Shown: positions 9,243 through 17,797 of the stretch, piece by piece
Position numbering within the stretch: the stretch's first letter is position 1
Layout of the letters: every line of letters starts with the position of its first letter
Notes under the pieces: model-generated
What the model was told of the DNA's origin: nothing
What the model saw: the letters and a program-made list of their open reading frames with translations, nothing else
The model's database searches: none
Origin: an uncultured Ectothiorhodospiraceae bacterium
GTDB lineage: Bacteria > Pseudomonadota > Gammaproteobacteria > UBA6429 > Thiohalophilaceae
Direction of reading: 5' to 3'
Length of the DNA stretch: 64,000 nt
Assembly: GCA_947259575.1 (NCBI GenBank)
Contig: CAMYMU010000032.1
Location: 62,001 to 126,000 of the forward strand
Translations under genes and position numbers: made by a program

Positions 9243-9288
9243 AAACGGCATTGTCTGATCGGTTCACGGATCACAATGCCGTTTTTTT
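9243..9288 (+). terminator. Rho-independent terminator after FKBP gene
   Basis: An 11-base stem (AACGGCATTGT / ACAATGCCGTT) with an 18-base loop, followed by seven T. It sits 20 bases after the FKBP stop. Confidence 0.9.
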
Positions 9289-9424
9289 ACGCCTGGAATT
9301 TTTAGCGATTCATTTTCGCGACTTAGTTATTGTAATCACAGCTAATTTTTTTCTGCTTGCGGCAGGCAGGCACATTTGTTTCAATTCATAGTCCGTCCGG
9401 ACATCATGTAACGATTATTAGACC

Positions 9425-10657
9425 ATGCAGCCTGCACAATTTTGGAAACGCGCCATTGTCTTTGTGGATATGGATGCCTTTTTTGCCTCCATTGAACAAC
9501 TCGATGAACCTTCGTTGCGCGGGCAACCTGTTGCAGTGACAAATGGTTTGCGTGGTACCTGTATTATTACCTGTTCTTATGAAGCGCGTGCCATGGGTGT
9601 CTATACCGGGATGCGCGTTCGTGATGCACAGCAGTTGTGTCCACGTTTGATACAACGGCCGGCTCGCCCAGAACGCTTTGCTCAGATTGCAACGCGCATG
9701 ACCGATGCCTTACGTGAAAGGATTAGTCCAGACCTGGAAATATTTTCTGTCGATGAAGCTTTTCTTGATGTCACACACTGCCAGAAACTATTAGGCACGC
9801 CAGAGTCTATCGCTCGCCAGACCAAGGCACTAATCGAAGAAGTAGTAGAGCTGCCTTGTACCGTGGGAGTGAGTGGCGACAAGACGACGGCGAAGTACAT
9901 TGCCAAGTCTCACAAGCCAAATGGTGTGGGTGTACTACCTCCCTGGCAGGCAGGAGAGCATTTAAAGGATGTACCTGTTACTAAATTGTGTGGCATCGCC
10001 GATGGCATTGGCCGTTTTCTGGCGGCGCGCGGTGTTTATACCTGTGGCGACATGGCATCTTTACCGGTTGGTGTGCTGGGCAAACGCTTTGGTTACCCGG
10101 GCCGACGCATATGGTTAATGTGTCAGGGGCTGGATCCAGATCCAATACACACTAGTGTCGCTGCACCCAAAACCCTGGGGCATGGCAAGGTCATGCCACC
10201 GGATACAAAAAATGCTGATGTCCTGATCATGTACCTCTCTCACATGAGTGAAAAGCTTGCAACACGTTTGCGCCGCCACTCTTTGCAGGCCAAAAGTTTT
10301 TCGATTGGTTTATTAACTCGCTACGGTTGGCTCGGTGATACCTATCGAAGCACATTGCCCAGTAACGATAGTAAGTTGATCATGAGTCTGACGCGACAGA
10401 TGTTGGATGAGCACTGGCGTGGTGAAGGCATCTCACAAGTGCAGATTACCGCGCTGGATCCTTGCCCTGTAGACGGTCAGTTGGAACTGTTTGGTGACGA
10501 TCAGCAAGAGCGACAGGCGGTGAATAAAGCCGTGGATACCGTTAACCAGCGTTATGGTGAACTGACATTGGGGCCGGCACGTTTGTTAAAGCGCTCTGAC
10601 ATGCCGAACGTGATTTCGCCCGCCTGGAAACCGAACGGGCCACGGCAAACTATTTAG
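9425..10657 (+). CDS. dinB: Y-family DNA polymerase IV (DinB)
   Basis: 410 residues. The catalytic acidic residues are present: VDMD (D15, D17) and SVDE (D110, E111), with F20 as the steric gate equivalent. The thumb/HhH region (KLCGIADGIGRFLAARGV) and the little-finger domain follow. QLELF at 352-356 is a sliding-clamp binding motif, here about 50 residues from the end and not at the very C-terminus. Polymerase IV extends DNA past lesions. No LexA-type CTGT-N8-ACAG box is visible upstream. The stop overlaps the convergent next gene by four bases. Confidence 0.95.
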   Translation: MQPAQFWKRAIVFVDMDAFFASIEQLDEPSLRGQPVAVTNGLRGTCIITCSYEARAMGVYTGMRVRDAQQLCPRLIQRPARPERFAQIATRMTDALRERISPDLEIFSVDEAFLDVTHCQKLLGTPESIARQTKALIEEVVELPCTVGVSGDKTTAKYIAKSHKPNGVGVLPPWQAGEHLKDVPVTKLCGIADGIGRFLAARGVYTCGDMASLPVGVLGKRFGYPGRRIWLMCQGLDPDPIHTSVAAPKTLGHGKVMPPDTKNADVLIMYLSHMSEKLATRLRRHSLQAKSFSIGLLTRYGWLGDTYRSTLPSNDSKLIMSLTRQMLDEHWRGEGISQVQITALDPCPVDGQLELFGDDQQERQAVNKAVDTVNQRYGELTLGPARLLKRSDMPNVISPAWKPNGPRQTI

Positions 10658-11910
10658 AAGTACCAGCTCAGATAACCCTTCGCCACATTTCTGCTAAAAG
10701 TTTCCGTCGTAAAGTTTGATCGATTATCGGTGTAGGTATAAAGCACACCAAGCTCGAGCCCAGCCGTGGGTGTGGTGTATAAATTAAATCGATACTGAAA
10801 GCGATCATCGTCACGGATCAAACCCGATATAGATTCGGCTTCATAGACACTATTGCGAAACAGGATCTCGTTTTTCATTTTTAATGCAGCGGGTAAAGAA
10901 TTCCTGAGTCTGAGTCGGATACTGTGACGCGTCGGCGAGTAGTTGGTCGTTGCTGTATCTTGCCGATCATTGGCTTCATATTCATAACGGACTCGTATCT
11001 GGCCAACCCTCGTAGTTGTTAGATACTCTGTACGAAATCGGTGGCGTGTGCCACCAAGGTAGTTATACGAGGGGTTGTCCGATTCAATGTCATTGAATTG
11101 ATAACGGAAGCGCAGATAGTTTCTCTTGTGGGTATAGCGTTTTAGGTCTAAACGTATACCAGATGTTGACTGGTAATCAATTCTGTTGAGTTCACTGGAT
11201 GTGTAGAGCAGTGAGGGCGTAATTCTCCATTTGCCAGTTTTGATTGGAAATGCCAGCGCAGTTCCTAGCTGCCTATAGTCATTGCTATTCTCGGTAGAAT
11301 AATCTTTATTGTAGTAAGAAAACTTAAGATCTATATGCTTAAAAAAAATTTTTAAGTTGGCGTAGGTCTCCAGGAAATCATCGGCTCGCTGTGATGGCGA
11401 GTCGGTTCCTACCTGTGTCACATTGCTGTCGTGGCCGTAGGCAATATTGATACCACCATCAATAAAATTCTTTCGTTTTTTCGTGACCCTATATTTACTG
11501 ATCATCCTGTTGGCCAGTGCGCTGATTTTTGTGTTGCTCGGGTTGCTCGGGTTGCTCGCCGCTTTTTTGAACCACTCGAGCGCCTCTCTTTTCTGCTTTT
11601 GTTTGAGCTTAACCAGACCGAGGTTGTACTGAACGATTGGTTTAAGTTTTTCGCTGGCCAGCGCGCCCTGAAAAGACTTCTCAGCCTGTAAGTACTGGCC
11701 CAGTTTGTAATGACTTACGCCGAGGTTGTATTCGATGACAAGTGGCTTATAGCCGCTCTGCTTAGCTTGATTGAAGTAACGAATGGCTTTTCGGTAATCC
11801 TTAGATTGAAAGGCCTGCATGCCTAAATCAAAGAGGTTAGAGTCGCTGGCAAAGACGGTGGCAACGTTAAAAGTGAAAGCCATAGCGATAATCAATAAGC
11901 GGGATCGCAT
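10654..11910 (-). CDS. TPR protein with C-terminal outer-membrane beta-barrel
   Basis: 418 residues from ATG 11910. A signal peptide ends at about residue 22 (VFASD). Residues 25-130 hold three TPR-like repeats (LGMQAFQSKDYRKAIRYF, YNLGVSHYKLGQYLQAEKSF, YNLGLVKLKQ). The remaining 270 residues alternate polar and aromatic residues in about 14 strands and end in SWYF, the terminal aromatic signature recognised by the BAM machinery. Plan and size recall surface-exposed TPR-porin proteins such as the Slam/DUF560 group, but I cannot confirm membership. It lies 124 bases downstream of the acidic-repeat gene on the same strand. An open frame extends upstream to 11970 but lacks a better start. Confidence 0.85.
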   Translation of the reverse strand: MRSRLLIIAMAFTFNVATVFASDSNLFDLGMQAFQSKDYRKAIRYFNQAKQSGYKPLVIEYNLGVSHYKLGQYLQAEKSFQGALASEKLKPIVQYNLGLVKLKQKQKREALEWFKKAASNPSNPSNTKISALANRMISKYRVTKKRKNFIDGGINIAYGHDSNVTQVGTDSPSQRADDFLETYANLKIFFKHIDLKFSYYNKDYSTENSNDYRQLGTALAFPIKTGKWRITPSLLYTSSELNRIDYQSTSGIRLDLKRYTHKRNYLRFRYQFNDIESDNPSYNYLGGTRHRFRTEYLTTTRVGQIRVRYEYEANDRQDTATTNYSPTRHSIRLRLRNSLPAALKMKNEILFRNSVYEAESISGLIRDDDRFQYRFNLYTTPTAGLELGVLYTYTDNRSNFTTETFSRNVAKGYLSWYF

Positions 11911-12034
11911 GGGTATAACAGTCTCCAACACACAGAAAATGGTCTGTCCAAACAGACAGACCACATACATTACATTATATATTTGTTATCGGAAAGTGGT
12001 GCTCGGCACGTTTCCAAACTTGGATGGCGCTGAG

Positions 12035-12433
12035 TTAAGAAGAGGATTCCGGTGTCTCCTCAGGCTCATCTACTTCATCAGGTTCATCTACTTCATCAGG
12101 TTCATCTACTTCGTCAGGTTCATCTACTTCGTCAGGTTCATCTACTTCATCCGGTTCATCTACTTCATCCGGCTGGTCTTTTTCATCGGGCTCGTCTTTT
12201 TCATCCGGCTCGTCTTTGCCTTCGCCGTCATTATCATCACCAGAGCTTTTATCATCCTTACTGTGGTGTTCCAACTCGGGCAACTCGATCTCATTGGTGA
12301 TCTCACGCGCATCTTCACTACGAATCACATCCATGGTGATATCAGAGAGGTCGGGTTTATCGACTGCATAGACAACCGGGCTGGTCAGTGCCAGCAATAG
12401 TGCGATAGTGAATGTGCTCATCAAGTGTTTCAT
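12035..12433 (-). CDS. Exported acidic DEPDEV-repeat protein
   Basis: 132 residues. A signal peptide ends at about residue 23 (VVYAVD). About 35 residues of ordinary sequence follow, then a highly acidic, low-complexity tail built from six-residue units of the type DEPDEV/DEPDEK, about ten in a row, ending TPESSS. The tail has a high negative charge and would be disordered; it could bind cations such as calcium or act as a spacer. It is the third gene of a group with an ECF sigma factor and its anti-sigma factor, 22 bases after the latter, so it is probably a member of that regulon. No family recognised. Confidence 0.85.
   Translation of the reverse strand: MKHLMSTFTIALLLALTSPVVYAVDKPDLSDITMDVIRSEDAREITNEIELPELEHHSKDDKSSGDDNDGEGKDEPDEKDEPDEKDQPDEVDEPDEVDEPDEVDEPDEVDEPDEVDEPDEVDEPEETPESSS
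12062..12217 (-). repeat. 18-bp tandem repeat within acidic protein gene
   Basis: The DNA coding for the acidic tail is a tandem array of an 18-base unit (on the plus strand: ttcatctacttcatcagg and close variants). Units differ at a few third positions, for example cttcgtc versus cttcatc. Such arrays change copy number easily, and a whole-unit change keeps the frame. Confidence 0.85.
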
Positions 12434-12455
12434 ATGTACTCCTAGTAAAATCCTT

Positions 12456-13157
12456 TTAACTAGTCAAAGTTGCTGTGTAGTGCGAAGAGGCGGGTATGGC
12501 CACCAGGTTTAATTGAAATACGCGAGTTTGCCCTTCGTGGGTAATGGTCGCATATAGAGTGCCGCCATTCTTTTCTTTTACGATCAACGGCAGGGACAGT
12601 TTGTTGCTGCCCTGTTTGAAGCTGGTTTTCCATTCCAGACTTCCACGGTTAGGGTACCCCGCAATCTCGGTGCCCTCTGGTAATTCAATTCTAATCTGAG
12701 CATCTTGAAGCTGGCTCGGACTGTTAAACACCAGGTCTACCTTGCGAGTTTGTAGTGGTTGTAGCTCGACCGTCATTATTGGCATGGCATCGCCTTGCTC
12801 TAATGACGGGCTGTTGAAGACAAACAGTACGGCAAAGATGGCCAACGCCGCAGTACTGAAACCGGCCGCAAACCAGATGGGAATATGGTGAGATTTGTGT
12901 TGGCGGACTTTTTCCGGCTTTTTGTCCAGGAATGCCAGGACTCGCTTTTCGTAACCGGCGCGGGGTTCGGGAATATCCAGGCTGCTCAGCTCCTCCAACA
13001 GGGCTTGCGCAGATTGGTATTCGGCCTGACAAGGCCCGCACTCCCGTAGGTGTTGGGCCATAGCTTCCCGCTCCTGGGTGGCTACATCACCATCAAGATA
13101 CTCGTCGAGTCGGGCTGTTACGGATTCACAATTCATTGGCATAGGTCTCATAGTCAT
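12456..13157 (-). CDS. Zinc-finger anti-sigma factor
   Basis: 233 residues. The N-terminal 50 residues are a ZAS (zinc-containing anti-sigma) domain: H36-x3-C40-x2-C43 in HLRECGPC, with C10 before it. A single membrane helix lies at about 88-109 (IPIWFAAGFSTAALAIFAVL) and the C-terminal half would be periplasmic and beta-rich. The start ATG overlaps the sigma factor stop (ATGA), so both are co-translated. It should hold the sigma factor inactive at the membrane until an envelope signal releases it. Confidence 0.93.
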   Translation of the reverse strand: MTMRPMPMNCESVTARLDEYLDGDVATQEREAMAQHLRECGPCQAEYQSAQALLEELSSLDIPEPRAGYEKRVLAFLDKKPEKVRQHKSHHIPIWFAAGFSTAALAIFAVLFVFNSPSLEQGDAMPIMTVELQPLQTRKVDLVFNSPSQLQDAQIRIELPEGTEIAGYPNRGSLEWKTSFKQGSNKLSLPLIVKEKNGGTLYATITHEGQTRVFQLNLVAIPASSHYTATLTS

Positions 13158-13723
13158 AGGTTAACACGACGAATTTCCCGAAATGGTTCCCTTTGTAATA
13201 CAGTCCGCAGGGTTTTTCGAGTGCGGTGTAAGCGGGATTTTAGCGTACCTAGTGGGGTTTCCATGATTTCTGCGATCTCGACCAGGGTGTGACCCTCGAC
13301 GTCATGTAGCAAAACCAGCATTTTTTGCTCAATAGAGAGCTCATTCAGTGCATTTTCCAGCTTTTCGCCCAGTCTGTCGCGTTCTACGGCCTGAATGGGG
13401 TTGGGATCGGCATCTTCCAGCTGATTGATAGTGTCAGTCTCATCTTCGTAATTGGGGACACTGGGATTACGCTTCTGCCGGCGCGTAAAGTCGATAAACT
13501 GGTGGTAGAGGCTCTTCAGCAGCCAGGTTTTGGCACGTTCCAGTGAAGCCAGATCGATGTCCTTGTTGTATAAGCTCATCAATAGCTCCTGCACCAGGTC
13601 TTCTGCATCATCGGGGTGACCGCAGAGACGATAGGCGTACTGGTACAGAGTGGTCAGGTGCGGGCGGATCTGTTTTTCAAATCGCTTTTGCCGGGAACCT
13701 GAAAATAGCTGATTTAGTTTCAT
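13154..13723 (-). CDS. ECF-type RNA polymerase sigma factor
   Basis: 189 residues. Region 2 is seen in TLYQYAYRLCGHPDDAEDLVQ (the DAEDLVQ motif) and region 4 in the helix-turn-helix EIAEIMETPLGTLKSRLHRT. There is no region 1.1 or 3, typical of ECF sigma factors. It is the first gene of a group with a zinc anti-sigma factor, an exported acidic-repeat protein and probably the TPR/barrel protein. The stress sensed is unknown. I found no obvious GAAC-type autoregulatory promoter in front. Confidence 0.95.
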   Translation of the reverse strand: MKLNQLFSGSRQKRFEKQIRPHLTTLYQYAYRLCGHPDDAEDLVQELLMSLYNKDIDLASLERAKTWLLKSLYHQFIDFTRRQKRNPSVPNYEDETDTINQLEDADPNPIQAVERDRLGEKLENALNELSIEQKMLVLLHDVEGHTLVEIAEIMETPLGTLKSRLHRTRKTLRTVLQREPFREIRRVNL

Positions 13724-13886
13724 CTTGAAAATAGGCTGTTAGTTACAAATACTTTAATGCTACAAGACTGAGCTTAAGTCCACCTTAATACAATCATGGT
13801 GATTGGGTGAATTGTTATGCCCGAATTTGCGCACAGAAATTACCTTAATTATCATAGAGTAAGAATACTATATAAGTGATAGCAAC

Positions 13887-14663
13887 ATGTGTGGTCGATA
13901 CACCTTAGGCAGACAACCCAACTCTTTATTGGACTATTTCCATTTGCATGGCGAGGTACCGGTTTATCACCTTTCCTGGAACATAACACCGAGTCAAATG
14001 GCCCCAGTGGTGTTACAAGATACTAAGCAAGGTTCGGGTGCTGGGCGTGTCTGTCAGTTAATGCGTTGGGGCCTGGTTCCAGGCTGGTCTAAGGGACCAG
14101 ATCCTCGTTACAACATGATCAATGCCAAGGCAGAGACGATAGACCAAAAACCTGCATACAAAAATGCATTCAGCCAAAGGCGTTGTTTGATTCCCTGTGA
14201 TGGCTTCTATGAATGGCATGCCGTGCCTGAACATGAATTAGAGCAAAAACCAGAAATGTCATTGGCACTGGCATCAGAGCCAGCGAGTAAAAAAAATACC
14301 AAAAAGAAAAATAGAATAGCCAAGCAGCCATATTATATTTACAAAAATGATGACTCTTTATTGGCTTTAGCAGGTATCTGGGAACAGTGGGCGAGTCCGG
14401 ACGCCTCACAACAGATTGACTCGTTCAGCATTATCACTACCGATGCTAATCCGTTTATGCAGAATATTCATCACCGTATGCCGGTCATTCTGAGCCCGGA
14501 TCAATTTGATACCTGGCTATCCGAACAGCACCAGGCTAGTGATCAGCTGAAGTCTTTATTAGTGCCTTACCAGGGTGATGATCTAGCCATGCATACAGTA
14601 AGCAAGGCGGTCAACTCACCTAAAAATGACGGTATCGAACTTACTGAAGCTGTCGAAGCCTAA
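13887..14663 (+). CDS. yedK: SOS response-associated peptidase (SRAP, YedK/HMCES)
   Basis: 258 residues. C2 after the initiator methionine (MCGRYTLG) is the residue that crosslinks to abasic sites. The other expected residues are N79 (INAKAET), E109 (FYEW) and H196 (IHHRMPVIL). The protein shields abasic sites in single-stranded DNA. A lysine-rich stretch (KKNTKKKNR, about 135-143) is inserted before a beta strand, absent from short homologues as I recall them. The gene's end overlaps the convergent HDOD gene by four bases. Confidence 0.95.
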   Translation: MCGRYTLGRQPNSLLDYFHLHGEVPVYHLSWNITPSQMAPVVLQDTKQGSGAGRVCQLMRWGLVPGWSKGPDPRYNMINAKAETIDQKPAYKNAFSQRRCLIPCDGFYEWHAVPEHELEQKPEMSLALASEPASKKNTKKKNRIAKQPYYIYKNDDSLLALAGIWEQWASPDASQQIDSFSIITTDANPFMQNIHHRMPVILSPDQFDTWLSEQHQASDQLKSLLVPYQGDDLAMHTVSKAVNSPKNDGIELTEAVEA

Positions 14664-16108
14664 TTGGCTTTTTGTGCCTTATTTGACAGGAGATCAAAGG
14701 CAATAGAGGCGTATTCGCTAAAGTGAATGAAGGTCTGAAATTCCTCCATTGTTAGCTTGCGGCCACTACGCTTACAGTCAGCGTAAATCAAACCGCGGCC
14801 TTTATCCTTTACCCAGATGGGCATAACAAAAAATTCAATTGCATCAATACAGTCTTCGATCTCTTTTGTCATGAAGGGTTTCATTACAAGGCGTGTTTTT
14901 TCATTTAACCAGAAAGCATCTTTGGATTTTAGAAGCACAGAAAAAATATTTTTTTCAGCAAGCGAAATGTTAAAACATTTTCTAAAACGCTCCTTCTCGT
15001 CACCCAGGGTGTATTTAGCTCGCAGAACATTATCCTGTGGTGATGTAAATGCGATAATTGTACGCTCCATACCCAGCGCGCGATAAATGCCTTCACTGAT
15101 CGTTCCCAGGATCGCATTTAAATCTGTTTTTTCATGCAACATAGTAGTCAGTTCGCGCAGTATGTTCATTTGCAATGACTGATCGGCAACATGAATCTCG
15201 CCTATGTCTTCGGATACCTCTTGTTCATCGCCCACAGGTAAGGGAATGAATTTGATCGCGGCCTCAGCGCCATACTCTTTTGCTGTATTTGCTGCTTCGT
15301 GTGCACAACTTTCTACAAGTAGATTCGTTTCTTCGATTGTTAAACCAAGGTGTTCGGAAATCGTCTTGATGCATTCTCTAGTTTTGACGCCACCCCAACC
15401 CTCTTCTACAGATAGGATTAAGGTGTTGGATAAATCCAGATCGATGACAGCGCTGTCTTCTGGTGTGTGACCAGAAAGGTAGTCGGTTAATAATGTGCTT
15501 AGACTCCATTCTTGGTTGAGAGAGGTGGAAAGTTGTTTGAGAGAAAATCCGAGCACAGATTCTTCTGCCTGATCCTGATCGCTGTATTTTTTATAGGCTG
15601 CATCCAGATCATTTGCGCGACCATAGGGAAAACACCAAAAAGCCATTCTACCCAGTCGCGAGAGCAAGGCGGCAACGAATACGGCTTCCGGTTCGGTGCT
15701 GCCTCTTTGCTGAGCTATAGCGCGTGCCTGCACCGCCGCATGGAATGAGCGCGCCATTTCTTCGAGTGCGTGATCGTGCTGTACCCCTTTTAGTAGAGGT
15801 TCGAGCAAGGCAATCGAAAGCGCCATACTTCGAACGGTATTAAAACCAAGTAAAACAATGGCGCGGCTAATGGTGTTGATGGGTTGGCCAGATGGATTGA
15901 ACACGACGCTATTCGCCAGGCGTAGCACCCGTGCCGTCATGCTGCTGTCGCGTAATATGAGATGAGCCAGGTTAGCGATGGAGGTGTCTTCATCGGTTGA
16001 GGCCGCTGCTATACTGCGTGCGGTATGGGCGAAGACGGGCATTTCCTCTTCACTGATGCGACGAGTCCATTCTTTGAGACCAATTATCGGGTTTTCTGGC
16101 TGTTCCAT
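14660..16108 (-). CDS. HDOD domain protein with C-terminal GAF domain
   Basis: 482 residues. Residues 15-215 carry the HDOD pattern: NLAHLILRDSSMTARVLRLA, INTISRAIVLLGFNTVRSMA and FVAALLSRLGRMAFW. HDOD domains resemble HD domains but lack the full metal site; here the usual HDIG is SRLG. Residues 310-475 read as a GAF domain (LNAILGTISEGIYRAL, FFVMPIWVKDKGRGLIYAD). It is probably a cytoplasmic signalling adaptor; ligand and partner are unknown. Two more HDOD genes occur in this window. Confidence 0.88.
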   Translation of the reverse strand: MEQPENPIIGLKEWTRRISEEEMPVFAHTARSIAAASTDEDTSIANLAHLILRDSSMTARVLRLANSVVFNPSGQPINTISRAIVLLGFNTVRSMALSIALLEPLLKGVQHDHALEEMARSFHAAVQARAIAQQRGSTEPEAVFVAALLSRLGRMAFWCFPYGRANDLDAAYKKYSDQDQAEESVLGFSLKQLSTSLNQEWSLSTLLTDYLSGHTPEDSAVIDLDLSNTLILSVEEGWGGVKTRECIKTISEHLGLTIEETNLLVESCAHEAANTAKEYGAEAAIKFIPLPVGDEQEVSEDIGEIHVADQSLQMNILRELTTMLHEKTDLNAILGTISEGIYRALGMERTIIAFTSPQDNVLRAKYTLGDEKERFRKCFNISLAEKNIFSVLLKSKDAFWLNEKTRLVMKPFMTKEIEDCIDAIEFFVMPIWVKDKGRGLIYADCKRSGRKLTMEEFQTFIHFSEYASIAFDLLSNKAQKAN

Positions 16109-16328
16109 CGACCTACGGAGTGTATTGCTTGTGCTTAGCTACTATATCGAGCAAAATGGAAAAATATAAAGGCGGATCTAACTATTTGATCTAACTAAGT
16201 TTCCCCCCCACTTTTTGTTCTTGGTTGGGTGAGATAGTTTTACGGCTTTTACGTTTAGGGCAGGCATGAAAAATGACTTTTTAAGCCGGTCCAAATGCAG
16301 GATGCACACTGGGGACTTAGGTGACAAG

Positions 16329-16345
16329 GGCTTTAGGATAAAGCC
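16329..16345. other. Short hairpin in the 254-base gap before 16363
   Basis: A perfect 7-base stem (GGCTTTA / TAAAGCC, loop GGA) just upstream of the small membrane protein gene. No T-run follows, so it is not a terminator. The rest of the gap (16109-16328) shows no gene. Confidence 0.4.
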
Positions 16346-16362
16346 AATTACCATGACAAGAT

Positions 16363-16674
16363 ATGATTGCTAAATTTTCGTTATTTTTCCTAATAATATT
16401 TTTATCCATCGCGATTAATTTGCCAGACAGTATGATTGCGCGCTTGGGTCTGGATGCAAATTATCTGTTGGCTGCCCTGGCGTCGGTTGCGATCACTGGA
16501 CTGATCGTTCACCGCCGTATGTTATTAGTCCTGTTAGTACTGGCTTGTACGATAGGGGCAAACTTGCCTGAGAGTGTGGTCGATTATGTTGGCCTTGATC
16601 GGGACATTTTGTTTGCGACCCTGATTGCTCTAATCGTAGTGCCCTTTGTAGCAGGAAAGGTTGAGATAAAGTAA
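16363..16674 (+). CDS. Small membrane protein with internal duplication
   Basis: 103 residues, almost entirely hydrophobic (about four membrane segments). The two halves repeat each other: residues 18-47 (INLPDSMIARLGLDANYLLAAL and on) align with 65-94 (ANLPESVVDYVGLDRDILFATL and on). Each half reads membrane segment, NLP(D/E)S amphipathic loop, LGLD/VGLD, membrane segment. This indicates a duplicated hairpin. Function unknown. Confidence 0.75.
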   Translation: MIAKFSLFFLIIFLSIAINLPDSMIARLGLDANYLLAALASVAITGLIVHRRMLLVLLVLACTIGANLPESVVDYVGLDRDILFATLIALIVVPFVAGKVEIK

Positions 16675-16757
16675 TCGGTAAAAGGATGGGCGTGACTAAA
16701 ACTGAGAAGTCAAAACGCCATATACCGAGCACTAAGTAATACAAGGACGTTATAATT

Positions 16758-17192
16758 ATGAAGTTAGATCTATTCAAACCCTCTATTTATGAAGAAGACT
16801 GGTATGCGCAGTGGTTAAAGCATAATGCAGGCTTTTTACCTTTACTATTAACCTCTTGTTTTAAGGGGCAGCCCGGTGGGTTACCCGAAAACCGTTCGAT
16901 ACGCGCAAGTGATACGCAACATGGTCGCTTTGTTGCAATTGAGCAAAGACGTTACAAGTGGATTTACCTGGTAAAACCAATTCATAAAGTTGAAAAACTC
17001 CCTTGGATAACAGCACTAATCGATCAGATTGATAATGCAGGCGGATACAGTTATCTACAATATTCGTCAGAGGCCAAGCAGTCATTTTTAGTGATTGATC
17101 TTCCTGTGGGGCAATATCTGGAATTTTGTTTTGGGACTGAACTTTGTTTTACGCTGAGACAAATTGAATACGTTGATTTAGGAAATATTTAG
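16758..17192 (+). CDS. Hypothetical protein
   Basis: 144 residues, soluble, mixed alpha/beta, starting at an ATG with AAGGAC 10 bases upstream. It is rich in aromatic residues (EEDWYAQWLKHN; YKWIYLVKP) and has no signal peptide. I do not recognise the family. It is followed by a 136-base gap and then the first small PilZ gene. Confidence 0.75.
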   Translation: MKLDLFKPSIYEEDWYAQWLKHNAGFLPLLLTSCFKGQPGGLPENRSIRASDTQHGRFVAIEQRRYKWIYLVKPIHKVEKLPWITALIDQIDNAGGYSYLQYSSEAKQSFLVIDLPVGQYLEFCFGTELCFTLRQIEYVDLGNI

Positions 17193-17328
17193 GGCAAAAA
17201 TCGATCCAATTGCGGTAAATATTTTTAGCGCACTGCCTTACGGATACGTTACAAACTGTAAACTTGATTGACGAAATCTCTTTTAGCGTGTACTAATCTA
17301 TGTACCCCAGTAAAATAATAGACTTCTC

Positions 17329-17625
17329 ATGAATCAGACAATCGGAAATGCATTGATGGAAAAGCGCAAACATAAGCGCATCCAATATGGTCGGACAGTT
17401 AACGTCAAGACGCAACAAGGCCGTGACTTAAAGCTGGAGATCCTGGATTACTCGATGGGTGGCATGGGTCTGGTGGGTCATACCCTGTTTAGACCAGGCG
17501 ATATCCTTGAGTTCGAATCCATCATGACATTGGATGGTGATGTCCGCAGCCTTGAATTGAAGGGCGAAGTGCGTCATATCCAGGAGCAATTCCAGGAGTT
17601 CTCATTCGGCGTCAGTTTTCTTTAG
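17329..17625 (+). CDS. PilZ domain protein (small)
   Basis: 98 residues, a lone PilZ domain. The cyclic di-GMP binding residues are present: KRKHKRIQYGR (RxxxR-type site near residue 20) and DYSMGGMG (D/NxSxxG). A later internal ATG at codon 10 is possible. One-domain PilZ proteins act as cyclic di-GMP receptors that bind a partner protein. It is one of four such small genes between 17.3 and 23.3 kb. Confidence 0.9.
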   Translation: MNQTIGNALMEKRKHKRIQYGRTVNVKTQQGRDLKLEILDYSMGGMGLVGHTLFRPGDILEFESIMTLDGDVRSLELKGEVRHIQEQFQEFSFGVSFL

Positions 17626-17797
17626 CCTCCGAGTCTTTCCTTTTTTAATACAAGCTAATAACTAGCGAGTCATCTGGGTAAATTACCCTATATTTTGCAA
17701 TCTGTGACTTTAATCCCATTCCTAACATGCTGAAAAGCTTATATAGTTAGTCTCACAAGTTAAGAGTCGTACAGACCGAATAGAAGGGTGTGCAGAG

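Noticed and set aside
9300-9424. SOS (LexA) box before dinB
   Set aside because: I looked for CTGT-N8-ACAG on both strands and found none; the short GTCCG/CGGAC dyad at 9391-9402 is not a LexA site. The region before yedK also lacks one.
12062-12217. CRISPR-like regular repeats
   Set aside because: Units are 18 bases with no spacers and lie in a coding frame; no cas genes are present.
11819-12400. 193-codon plus-strand frame rich in repeated FIRFIY units
   Set aside because: It is the complement of the acidic-repeat gene, whose signal peptide and place after the anti-sigma factor make it the real one.
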